From an uncultured Nostocoides sp. (GTDB taxonomy: Bacteria > Actinomycetota > Actinomycetes > Actinomycetales > Dermatophilaceae), in the NCBI GenBank assembly GCA_936931335.1, contig CAKZIH010000329.1, positions 1 to 6,731 of the forward strand: a stretch of DNA of 6,731 nucleotides, in the 5' to 3' direction. Under the pieces are notes generated by a model. The model had not been told where the DNA came from. It saw only the letters and a list, made by a program, of their open reading frames with translations, and ran no database searches. Positions 1 to 6,119 of the stretch are shown here, piece after piece (the stretch's first letter is position 1; each line of letters starts with the position of its first letter). The translations under genes were made by a program, and so were the position numbers.

Positions 1-2108
1 GCATCACCACTTGCCTGGCCGAAATCACCACGACGGACGGGCTCGACGGCGGGCCTGCGGCCATCGGCCACCCTGTCGAGGGAGCCACCGTCACCGTGCT
101 CGACTCATCGGGTACCCGGGTTCGCTCGGGGCAGTCCGGACATGTGGCTGTGGCCGGACGCCTTGCCCTGGGTACTACCCGCGGGGACAGCAGCCTCGAC
201 CCGCTGGCAACGACGACCATCGACGGCGAGCGCTTCTACTTTACGGGCGACACCGGGTATGTCGATCCCGCACGCGGGCTTGTGATCACCGGGCGCTGCG
301 ACAGGCAGGTGAAGATCCGCGGATTTCGTGTCGATCCCGACGAGGTCGAGAACTTGCTGCGCCGCCACCCGGATATCCGTGACTGCGCCGTGGCCAGCGA
401 CCCGACCGGGTCCACGCTGCGCGGGTACTACACGATCGCTGCTGATCAGACCGCGCCCAGGCACAGCCAAGTGCTCGCTCACCTGCGCGCCCTGTTACCC
501 GCGTATGCCGTACCGAGCGTCCTGAATCGGGTCGACGCGCTCCCACAGACGCGCCACGGCAAGATCGACTACCGGACACTGGTCGCGCAGACCGACTTTG
601 GCGCCGACGACCATGCCGCGACACCGGTCGTCCTGGACACCGCTATCGAGCAAGCTGTGGCCTCCGTGTGGACACAGGTACTTGACATCGAGCGCGACCA
701 GCTCGGGATCGCGTTCTTCGACGCCGGCGGCACCTCGATCGCCGCAGCGGAGCTCGTCGCGCGCGTCCGCGCCAGTCTCGGCATCCACGTCCGCTATGTG
801 CGCGCGCTCATCGAACAGCTGCTCCGGCACCCGCAGTTCTCAGGCTTCTGCCAGGCGGTCGCCGAGGCACGCGCGGGCACCCTGGAGGCACAGGCTGATC
901 CGCGTGAGGTGATGGAGGCCGATCTCGCCCGCAGCATCAGGCCCGACTCACCAGCTCACGCGAACGCACCGGTCCTGGACTCGTCATCGACGATCCTGCT
1001 GACCGGGGCGACCGGCTTCCTGGGCTCCCATCTGCTGCCTCGTCTACTTGAGGCCACCCCCGCCCGCATCGCCTGCCTGGTCCGAGCGCCCTCCGAGGAA
1101 ACCGCCCGGCAACGGCTCCGGGCTGGGTGGCACGCATACGGGTCCGAGCCGGACATCCCCGACGATGCCTTGGACCGGATCGACCTCGTCCTCGGCGATC
1201 TCGCCAAGCCGAGTCTCGGACTCGATACCGGGGACTTCGGCCAGCTCGCCGTGCGCACCAGCCTCATCGTTCACTCCGGTGGAACCGTGAACTTCATCTA
1301 CCCATACACGGAGATGAAGGCGGCCAACGTCGACGGCACCTACGAACTGCTCCGGCTAGCGGCGGTCAACGCCGCCCCGTTCCACCACGTCTCGACCATG
1401 GCGGTCATCGCCGGTCAGGGTATCACTGGAACCCGGCAGGTGAGCGAGGACGACCCCTTGGCTGATCTCGACCAGCTGGGTGTCAGGTACGCCGAGAGCA
1501 AGTGGGTCTCCGAGCAGCTGGTCCACGAGGCTGGGCGCGCTGGCCTGCCGGTGGCCATCTATCGCGCCGCCGACATTTCCGGGCACAGTAGCCGCGGGAC
1601 GTGGAACACGGCCACAGAGATGTGCTGCATGAAGCGGTTCATCCGCGACATCGGGGCGATCCCGCGAGCCGAACTGCCGATGGACTACACCCCGGTTGAC
1701 GTGTTCGCCGACGCCCTCGTCCACATCGCCATCCGCGAGGCGGCCGACGGGCGCGTCTATCACCTCACGAACCCGCACAAAGCGCACATCCGACTGTTGC
1801 AGCAGCGACTGGCCGTGCGCGGCCACGACATCGGGGAACTCGACTGGGATGACTGGGTCGCGCGCATGATCGACCTGGCCGTGACCGACCCCGACCACCC
1901 GATGACGCCATTCGCACCGTTGTTCATCGACAAGTGTCCCAGCGGGCAGATGAGCGTCGCCGCGATGTACCTCGAAGACACCTTCCCCGCGTTCACCCGC
2001 ACGAACGTCGAGCGTGCGCTGGCCGGCACCGATATCACCTTTCCCGAGGTCGACTCCGACCTCATCGACAGCTATCTCGACTTCCTGGAACGAAAGGAGT
2101 TCCTGTGA
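1..2108 (+). CDS. NRPS-like protein, A(partial)-carrier-thioester reductase, 5' end outside window
   Basis: This is the C-terminal part (about 701 residues visible, reading from position 3) of a nonribosomal-peptide-synthetase-like enzyme. It would adenylate an amino or carboxylic acid, load it on a phosphopantetheine arm, and release the product by NAD(P)H reduction as an aldehyde or alcohol. Adenylation core motifs are visible: FTGD (A7, nt 240-251), GRCDRQVKIRG (A8, nt 291-323) and GKIDY (A10, Lys at nt 561-563). The carrier motif FFDAGGTSI has its attachment Ser at nt 735-737. The reductase domain opens with the nucleotide-binding GATGFLG (nt 1005-1025), then STMAV and YAESK (Tyr nt 1488-1490, Lys nt 1500-1502), the short-chain-dehydrogenase catalytic set. 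The stop TGA follows KEFL, a normal-looking end for such reductases. No condensation or thioesterase domain is visible. A carboxylic acid reductase is less likely, because the A8/A10 and reductase motifs look NRPS/Lys2-like. The substrate cannot be read because the specificity-determining part of the A domain is upstream. The GTG at position 96 is an internal Val, not a start. Confidence 0.93.
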   Translation, partial: ITTCLAEITTTDGLDGGPAAIGHPVEGATVTVLDSSGTRVRSGQSGHVAVAGRLALGTTRGDSSLDPLATTTIDGERFYFTGDTGYVDPARGLVITGRCDRQVKIRGFRVDPDEVENLLRRHPDIRDCAVASDPTGSTLRGYYTIAADQTAPRHSQVLAHLRALLPAYAVPSVLNRVDALPQTRHGKIDYRTLVAQTDFGADDHAATPVVLDTAIEQAVASVWTQVLDIERDQLGIAFFDAGGTSIAAAELVARVRASLGIHVRYVRALIEQLLRHPQFSGFCQAVAEARAGTLEAQADPREVMEADLARSIRPDSPAHANAPVLDSSSTILLTGATGFLGSHLLPRLLEATPARIACLVRAPSEETARQRLRAGWHAYGSEPDIPDDALDRIDLVLGDLAKPSLGLDTGDFGQLAVRTSLIVHSGGTVNFIYPYTEMKAANVDGTYELLRLAAVNAAPFHHVSTMAVIAGQGITGTRQVSEDDPLADLDQLGVRYAESKWVSEQLVHEAGRAGLPVAIYRAADISGHSSRGTWNTATEMCCMKRFIRDIGAIPRAELPMDYTPVDVFADALVHIAIREAADGRVYHLTNPHKAHIRLLQQRLAVRGHDIGELDWDDWVARMIDLAVTDPDHPMTPFAPLFIDKCPSGQMSVAAMYLEDTFPAFTRTNVERALAGTDITFPEVDSDLIDSYLDFLERKEFL

Positions 2109-2328
2109 GCCTGGCGAGGAAGATGTCGGCCTTGCCATTGGTGTCCCCGGGCACGAGATTGCTCGCGGCCGAGGTGAATACGAGGTAGCGGCCGGTGAGG
2201 CTGGCCGACGGGTCACTCGAGGGCCCATTGCCCACGGTGGCAGCGGAGGCCGGGGTGGTCGCCAGCGCGCAGACGAGGCCACCGGTGAGGGTGTTCGCCA
2301 GGGCGTGACGGAACGGACGTGTGGTCAT
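2062..2328 (-). pseudogene. 5' fragment of secreted PD40/TolB-like beta-propeller protein, truncated
   Basis: The start ATG at 2328 is preceded on the minus strand by a purine-rich AGGGAAGGA. Residues 1-29 form an export signal: basic start (TTRPFRH), a hydrophobic stretch (LTGGLVCALA) and a signal-peptidase-I site at ASA-A (about 27-30). Mature residues include TGRYLVFTSAASNLVPGDTNGKADIFLARL in two pieces: GRYLVFTSAASNLVPG, then DTNGKADIFLARL. This is the characteristic repeat of actinobacterial extracellular PD40 propeller proteins, which normally carry several such repeats over hundreds of residues. Similarity stops at about residue 74 (nt 2107). The last 14 residues (GTPFVPGSRDSCR-type tail) are antisense of the 3' end of the NRPS-like gene and end at a chance stop at 2062-2064. 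So only the signal peptide and about one repeat survive. The remnant could still be transcribed, but an intact propeller cannot be made from it. The family assignment rests on the repeat signature and is from memory. Confidence 0.8.
2095..2107 (+). promoter_or_regulatory. Ribosome binding site and coupled GTG start of a missing downstream cistron
   Basis: AGGAG at 2095-2099 is followed by five bases and then GTG at 2105-2107. The GTG overlaps the TGA stop of the NRPS-like gene in the classic GTGA arrangement of translationally coupled operon genes. Reading on from this GTG gives only 27 codons before TAG at 2186-2188, and those codons are the antisense of the PD40 gene fragment, so no real product is recognised. 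I infer that this was the start of the next gene in the NRPS operon and that its body was lost at a breakpoint. Chance occurrence of an SD-GTG pair in a coding tail is possible. Confidence 0.5.
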
Positions 2329-2473
2329 GGGTCCTTCCCTTCGTGCGCCGGCCAGGGTGGCGACACCCCCACGGCCGTCAAACACGGGCTTTGTGAGCTC
2401 GACAATGCTTTGGCCCAACCAATCGCTCGCGCGGTCTCATCGAGCCGATTCTCGAGGCCTGGTGCCGCCTGGA

Positions 2474-2479
2474 TACCCT
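2474..2479 (+). promoter_or_regulatory. Candidate -10 box of glyS, leaderless start
   Basis: TACCCT fits the actinobacterial TANNNT -10 pattern and ends seven bases before the glyS ATG at 2487. That would place transcription start on or next to the A of ATG. There is no Shine-Dalgarno in the bases just before the ATG (CTTGCGCCC), which agrees with a leaderless message. No convincing -35 is visible; TTCTCG at 2449-2454 is the best but poor and too far. The rest of 2329-2486, between the PD40 fragment start and glyS, must hold the promoters of both divergent genes, and I see no other defined element in it. Confidence 0.45.
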
Positions 2480-2486
2480 TGCGCCC

Positions 2487-3893
2487 ATGGCCAAGACCAC
2501 CTCGACCGTCGATACCGTCGTCAATCTCTGCAAGCGCCGGGGATTCGTCTTCCCGTGCGGCGAGATCTACGGCGGTACCCGCTCGGCGTGGGACTACGGG
2601 CCCCTGGGTGTGGAGCTCAAGGAGAACATCAAGCGGCAGTGGTGGCGCTCGATGGTCACCAGCCGCGATGACATCGTCGGCTTGGATTCCTCGATCATTC
2701 TGCCCCCGGACGTATGGCGTGCCTCCGGCCACGTCGCGGCCTTCGTCGATCCGCTGATCGAATGCCTCAATTGCCACAAGCGATTCCGGCTCGATCACCT
2801 CCAGGAGGCGATCGCAGAGAAGGAGGCCAAGAAAGGCAAGGAGCTCGACCCCGACTCGGTCGCGCCGGAAACCATCGGCTGCCCCGGCTGTGGCACCCGC
2901 GGACAGTGGACCGAGCCGCGCCAGTTCAACGGTCTGCTGCGCACCCACCTCGGCGTCGTCGAGGACGAGTCGGGCCTGCACTATCTGCGTCCGGAGACCG
3001 CCCAGGGCATCTTCGTCAATTTCCTCAATGTCATGAATGCCGCGCGGATGAAGCCGCCGTTCGGCATTGCGCAGACCGGCAAGTCCTTCCGCAACGAGAT
3101 CACCCCGGGCAACTTCATCTTCCGCACCCGCGAGTTCGAGCAAATGGAGATGGAGTTCTTCGTCAAGCCGGGTGAGGACGAGCAGTGGCACCAGTACTGG
3201 ATCGACGAGCGGATGCGCTGGTACACCGACCTCGGCATCAATCCCGACAACCTGCGCATCTTCGAGCACCCCGCCGAGAAGCTCTCGCACTACTCCAAGC
3301 GGACCGTCGACATTGAATATCGCTTCGGTTTCACTGGGTCCGAATGGGGTGAGCTTGAGGGCATCGCCAATCGCACCGACTTCGACCTGTCCACTCACAG
3401 CAAGGCCTCCGGCACCGACCTGGTGTACTTCGATCAGGCGAGCGGGGAGAAGTACACGCCATACGTCATCGAACCGGCTGCCGGCCTGTCGCGCTCGCTG
3501 ATGACCTTCCTGGTGGACGCCTATGCCGAGGACAGCGCCCCCAACACCAAGGGCGGCGTGGACACCCGCGTGGTGCTGCGCCTGGACCACCGCCTCGCGC
3601 CGATCAAGGCCGCGGTGCTGCCGCTGTCGCGCAATGCCGATCTGTCGCCCAAGGCGCGCGATCTCGCCGCGACGCTGCGCAAGCACTGGAATGTCGATTT
3701 CGACGACGCGCAGGCGATCGGCCGTCGTTACCGCCGCCAGGACGAGATCGGCACGCCCTACTGCATCACCGTGGACTTCGACACCCTGGAGGATCAGGCC
3801 GTGACCATCCGCGAACGGGACTCGATGGCCCAGGAGCGGGTCGGGTTGGACCAGGTCGAGGGCTATCTGGCGGCACGGCTGCTCGGCTGCTGA
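2487..3893 (+). CDS. glyS: Glycyl-tRNA synthetase, alpha2 type
   Basis: This essential cytoplasmic enzyme charges tRNA-Gly with glycine using ATP. The 468-residue protein is full length for the homodimeric bacterial type (about 460). Recognisable parts are the N-terminal KRRGFVFPCGEIYGG and WDYGPLG region (about 16-41), then a four-cysteine insert with CLNC (93-96) and CPGC (132-135), which probably binds zinc. Class II motif 2, FRNEITPGNFIFRTREFEQ, lies at 201-219. Motif 3, PYVIEPAAGLSRS, lies at 325-337. The C-terminal anticodon-binding domain runs from about 370 to 465 (APIKAAVLPL, then GRRYRRQDEIGTP). The Mycobacterium tuberculosis enzyme, as I recall it, lacks the cysteines, which argues against that genus. 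The start at 2487 matches the family N terminus and a leaderless promoter. The gene is divergent from the truncated PD40 gene and convergent with the HAD gene, and is apparently monocistronic. Confidence 0.98.
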   Translation: MAKTTSTVDTVVNLCKRRGFVFPCGEIYGGTRSAWDYGPLGVELKENIKRQWWRSMVTSRDDIVGLDSSIILPPDVWRASGHVAAFVDPLIECLNCHKRFRLDHLQEAIAEKEAKKGKELDPDSVAPETIGCPGCGTRGQWTEPRQFNGLLRTHLGVVEDESGLHYLRPETAQGIFVNFLNVMNAARMKPPFGIAQTGKSFRNEITPGNFIFRTREFEQMEMEFFVKPGEDEQWHQYWIDERMRWYTDLGINPDNLRIFEHPAEKLSHYSKRTVDIEYRFGFTGSEWGELEGIANRTDFDLSTHSKASGTDLVYFDQASGEKYTPYVIEPAAGLSRSLMTFLVDAYAEDSAPNTKGGVDTRVVLRLDHRLAPIKAAVLPLSRNADLSPKARDLAATLRKHWNVDFDDAQAIGRRYRRQDEIGTPYCITVDFDTLEDQAVTIRERDSMAQERVGLDQVEGYLAARLLGC

Positions 3894-3910
3894 GCCGGTT
3901 TCCCGTCATA

Positions 3911-3945
3911 CGAATGCCCGGGTCACCTGGTGACCCGGGCATTCG
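3911..3945. terminator. Perfect hairpin between convergent genes, probable bidirectional terminator
   Basis: The arms CGAATGCCCGGGTCACC (3911-3927) and its exact reverse complement (3929-3945) surround a single T, giving a very stable GC-rich stem with a few closing bases forming the loop in practice. It sits 17 bases after the glyS stop and 50 bases past the HAD gene stop on the other strand. There is no U-run on either side, as is common for actinobacterial terminators. An operator role is unlikely at this position. Confidence 0.75.
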
Positions 3946-3995
3946 CTGTGTTCAGGTGTGTGCTCGAGCAGGCGGTCAGCTGACTTGCCCGGACG

Positions 3996-4673
3996 TCATT
4001 CGGACGCGGTCGGCGTGCGGACCAGTGCTCCCCAGTCCAGGTCGTTGGCGTCGGTGAGGTCGTCGAGCACCTTCTCGGCTCCGGAGTCGCGCAGTTCGGC
4101 GGCACCGAAGCCGCCGGTGAGCACGGTGACGCAACCCAGCCCCGCCTTGGCGGCCGCGGACACGTCATACACGGTGTCGCCGACCATGACCGCTCGGTCC
4201 GCGCTGACCTTGTCGATCGCCGCGTGCACCAGGTCGGCGTCGGGCTTGGAGGCCTCGACATCGGCGCTGGAGACAATGGCGTCGATGTAGTCGTCAACAT
4301 CCAGGGATTTGATCGCCTTTTCCACCGCGTCCTTCTCGCCAGAGGAGGCGATGGCGACGAGGAAGCCACGCTCGTGCACGCTGCGGATCAATTCGGACGC
4401 GCCGGGCAGGGGGTAGGCCTCGTCGGAGAGCTTGTCGTACTCCTTCTGCCACGCCTTGCGCAGCGCGTCACCTTCCTTCTCCTCGACCTGCGCGCCCAGC
4501 AGTTCCTCGACGAGCTTGTCGCCGCCCATACCGATAGTGCGGTGGATGCGATAGGTCGGGATCCGGTGATCGTTCGCCTCGAAGGCGCGCAGCCACGCCA
4601 GGGCATGCAGGTAGTTGGCGTCGACGAGGGTGCCGTCGACGTCGAGGATGACGAGATCGCGGGTGTCGGACAT
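3996..4673 (-). CDS. HAD-superfamily hydrolase (phosphoglycolate phosphatase / beta-phosphoglucomutase-like)
   Basis: This 225-residue soluble protein should be a phosphatase or phosphomutase using an Asp nucleophile. All four HAD motifs are visible: DVDGT (nucleophile Asp11 and acid Asp13), the Ser of IASSG (about 110), Lys143 in ASKPDADL, and GDTVYD with Asp166 and Asp170. Residues of about 16-90 between motifs I and II form the helical C1-type cap (with DANYLHALAWLRAF), as in phosphoglycolate phosphatase and beta-phosphoglucomutase relatives. The substrate cannot be told from sequence. I chose ATG 4673 because AGGTG (4683-4687 on the minus strand) lies nine bases upstream. An in-frame GTG at 4685 would add MPIR and is possible, with a weaker GAAAG ahead of it. 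The gene converges on glyS and diverges from ppk2. Confidence 0.9.
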   Translation of the reverse strand: MSDTRDLVILDVDGTLVDANYLHALAWLRAFEANDHRIPTYRIHRTIGMGGDKLVEELLGAQVEEKEGDALRKAWQKEYDKLSDEAYPLPGASELIRSVHERGFLVAIASSGEKDAVEKAIKSLDVDDYIDAIVSSADVEASKPDADLVHAAIDKVSADRAVMVGDTVYDVSAAAKAGLGCVTVLTGGFGAAELRDSGAEKVLDDLTDANDLDWGALVRTPTASE

Positions 4674-4699
4674 ACGGATGGGCACCTAACTTTCGGGCG

Positions 4700-4716
4700 G
4701 TGGAAGGGACTTCCAC
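4700..4716. repeat. Short inverted repeat in the HAD/ppk2 divergent promoter region
   Basis: GTGGAAG (4700-4706) and CTTCCAC (4710-4716) are exact inverted repeats around GGA. The repeat lies 27 bases upstream of the HAD start and 91 bases upstream of the ppk2 start, inside the only intergenic space shared by the two genes. It could be a regulator binding site or a small stem in a HAD transcript. No regulator family is recognised and a 7-bp repeat can occur by chance. Confidence 0.3.
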
Positions 4717-4793
4717 GAAGCCTAGGTCGCAATCCGGTGGCTATTCGCGATCACGGCCGGGCTGGTCTCGGGTACTGGACCGCGGCGGAGGCC

Positions 4794-4799
4794 TATCCT
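4794..4799 (+). promoter_or_regulatory. Candidate -10 box of ppk2
   Basis: TATCCT fits TANNNT and ends eight bases before the ATG at 4808, predicting a start of transcription at or within two bases of the ATG. A GGAG at 4800-4803 also precedes the ATG by four bases, close for a Shine-Dalgarno. The two readings (leaderless message, or GGAG as ribosome site from an upstream promoter) exclude each other. No clear -35 is seen. Confidence 0.35.
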
Positions 4800-4807
4800 G
4801 GAGTGCC

Positions 4808-5683
4808 ATGAGCGAAGACGCGACGATGCGGCCTCCCGAGGGCGCCGATGATGCCGTGCTGGAGCAGGCGAGCCCGCGCGAGCGCGACCCGGAGCGCTAT
4901 GGCAAGAGCGGCAAGCTCAAGGCCGCGGCATACGACGAGGAGATGGAGCGGCTCCAGGAGCAACTCGTGTTGCTGCAGTACTGGATCCAGCGGCAGGGCC
5001 TCAAGGTGCTGGTGATCTTCGAGGGCCGCGGCAGCGCCGGCAAGGGCGGGGTGATCAAGCGGATCACTGAGCGCACCAGCCCCCGGACCGTGCGCGTTGT
5101 CGCACTGCCGAAGCCGACCGAGCGCCAGCGCACTCAGTGGTATTTCCAGCGGTATGTCGAGCATCTGCCCGCCGCGGGGGAGATGGTGCTCTTCGACCGG
5201 TCCTGGTACAACCGCTCCAATGTCGAGTGGGTGATGGGCTATTGCACCGAGGAGGAGCACGCGGAATTCCTGCGCAGTTGCCCGGAATTCGAGCGGATGC
5301 TGGTGCGCTCGGGGATCATCGTGCTCAAGTACTGGTTCTCGGTGTCCTTCGACGAGCAGACCAAGCGGTTCGAGGCGCGCAATGCCGAGCCGCTCAAGCG
5401 CTGGAAGCTCTCCGACATGGACCTGGCCGAGCACGAGCTCTACGTCAAATATTCGATGGCCAAGGACACCACCTTCCAATACACCGATATCAAGCAGGCG
5501 CCCTGGTATGTCGTGCCCTCCGACGACAAGCGCGCCGCCCGGCTCAACTGCATCACCCACCTGCTGAGCCAGTTCGACTACGAGGACGTGGCCCCCGAGG
5601 AGGTCGTCCTCCCGCAGATGCAGCAACTGCCGTATGTCCGTCCGCCCATGTCCGAACAGACCTTCGTCCCGCAGGTGTTCTAA
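4808..5683 (+). CDS. ppk2: Polyphosphate kinase 2 (class I-like)
   Basis: The family transfers phosphate between polyphosphate and nucleoside diphosphates, supplying GTP/ATP or storing polyphosphate in the cytoplasm. The 291 residues cover one complete PPK2 domain. Visible are Walker A EGRGSAGKGG (72-81), ALPKPTERQRTQWYFQRYVE (99-118), Walker B VLFDRSWYNR (127-136, Asp130), the lid-type RFEARNAEPLKRWKLS (187-202) and the C-terminal APWYVVPSDDKRAARLN (231-247), all typical of single-domain class I enzymes. The odd point is that the Asp usual in EGRDAAGKGG is Gly75 here (codon GGC), and an Ala is Ser76. This may alter metal or phosphate handling or mark a subfamily. The frame is open upstream to about 4700, but ATG 4808 is the first start giving a family-like N terminus. 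ATG 4826 is an alternative. It is transcribed away from the HAD gene and converges on the VOC gene 37 bases away. Confidence 0.94.
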   Translation: MSEDATMRPPEGADDAVLEQASPRERDPERYGKSGKLKAAAYDEEMERLQEQLVLLQYWIQRQGLKVLVIFEGRGSAGKGGVIKRITERTSPRTVRVVALPKPTERQRTQWYFQRYVEHLPAAGEMVLFDRSWYNRSNVEWVMGYCTEEEHAEFLRSCPEFERMLVRSGIIVLKYWFSVSFDEQTKRFEARNAEPLKRWKLSDMDLAEHELYVKYSMAKDTTFQYTDIKQAPWYVVPSDDKRAARLNCITHLLSQFDYEDVAPEEVVLPQMQQLPYVRPPMSEQTFVPQVF

Positions 5684-5703
5684 ACCGGCTGGGCTCGCGA
5701 CGA

Positions 5704-5719
5704 CCCGGATTGAGCCGGG
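5704..5719. terminator. Weak hairpin between ppk2 and the VOC gene
   Basis: CCCGG (5704-5708) and CCGGG (5715-5719) pair around a six-base loop in the 37-base gap between two convergent stops. An overlapping small palindrome, GAGCC-G-GGCTC (5712-5722), is also present. Stems are short and no U-run follows, so this is only a plausible terminator, supported mainly by position. Confidence 0.3.
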
Positions 5720-5720
5720 C

Positions 5721-6098
5721 TCAAACCGGGATGGTGACCAGACAAAAGGGGTGCCCGGCGGGGTCGGCGAAGACCTGCCATTCCCCGGGGCCCGGGTCGC
5801 GGACGTCACCGAGCACCCTGGCGCCGGCCTCCCGCACCCGCGCGGCGGCTCTGGCCAGATCCTCGACGAGCAGGTCGAAGTGCACCTGGGACTCCCCGGT
5901 GTCGCCGGGCCAGGGCGGCGGAACATAGCCCTCGACCCGGTGAAAGGACAGCCGTCCCACCGGCGCCCAGTCCAGCGTCAGCCAGTCGTCGTCGCCGTAT
6001 GCCGGGTCCAGGTCCAGCACGTCTTGCCAGAACGCGCTCAACTGCCGCGGATCCGCGCACTCCAGCACCAACTGCGTGAACTTGCCCACGGCTGCCAT
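5721..6098 (-). CDS. VOC-family (glyoxalase/bleomycin-resistance-like) protein
   Basis: This 125-residue single-domain protein has the vicinal-oxygen-chelate fold pattern. The first beta-alpha-beta half starts KFTQLVLECADP and has the helix SAFWQDVLDL (21-30). The second half has QVHFDLLVEDL (71-81, His73 a likely metal ligand) and ends GEWQVFADPAGHPFCL (105-120), typical of the Glyoxalase_6-type small proteins of actinomycetes. The family includes lyases, dioxygenases and antibiotic-binding proteins, and nothing here identifies the ligand. I use ATG 6098, which starts directly at the domain. GTG 6107 would add three residues. No clear ribosome site is seen and the stop of the upstream LOG gene is 21 bases away, so translation is probably coupled to it. 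Confidence 0.85.
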   Translation of the reverse strand: MAAVGKFTQLVLECADPRQLSAFWQDVLDLDPAYGDDDWLTLDWAPVGRLSFHRVEGYVPPPWPGDTGESQVHFDLLVEDLARAAARVREAGARVLGDVRDPGPGEWQVFADPAGHPFCLVTIPV

Positions 6099-6119
6099 GG
6101 CGGCCACGGTAGCGGCCCG

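Noticed and set aside
2095..2112. Phage-type attachment site or transposon end at the breakpoint
   Set aside because: No tRNA gene, integrase, terminal inverted repeat or target duplication can be seen in the window.
2105..2188. 27-codon plus-strand ORF from the coupled GTG
   Set aside because: After the start its codons are antisense to conserved PD40 sequence, so it is treated as a broken gene start and not a product.
1356..2282. 308-codon minus-strand open frame opposite the reductase domain
   Set aside because: It is a shadow of the NRPS-like gene. It also overlaps the PD40 fragment in a different frame, which has the convincing signal peptide.
2329..2486. T-box or other riboswitch upstream of glyS
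   Set aside because: No T-box-like sequence or strong stem is visible, and the likely promoter sits directly at the start codon, leaving no leader.
2014..2757. Long plus-strand open frame of 247 codons across the NRPS end, the PD40 fragment and the glyS start
   Set aside because: It has low-complexity GC-rich composition, no domain, and overlaps three well-supported genes in other frames, so it is a chance open frame.
2325..3686. 453-codon minus-strand open frame opposite glyS
   Set aside because: It is the antisense mirror of a GC-rich coding gene, with no recognisable motif. glyS on the plus strand is certain.
4793..5926. 377-codon minus-strand open frame opposite ppk2 and running across the VOC gene
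   Set aside because: It is antisense to a certain PPK2 domain and carries no family motif.
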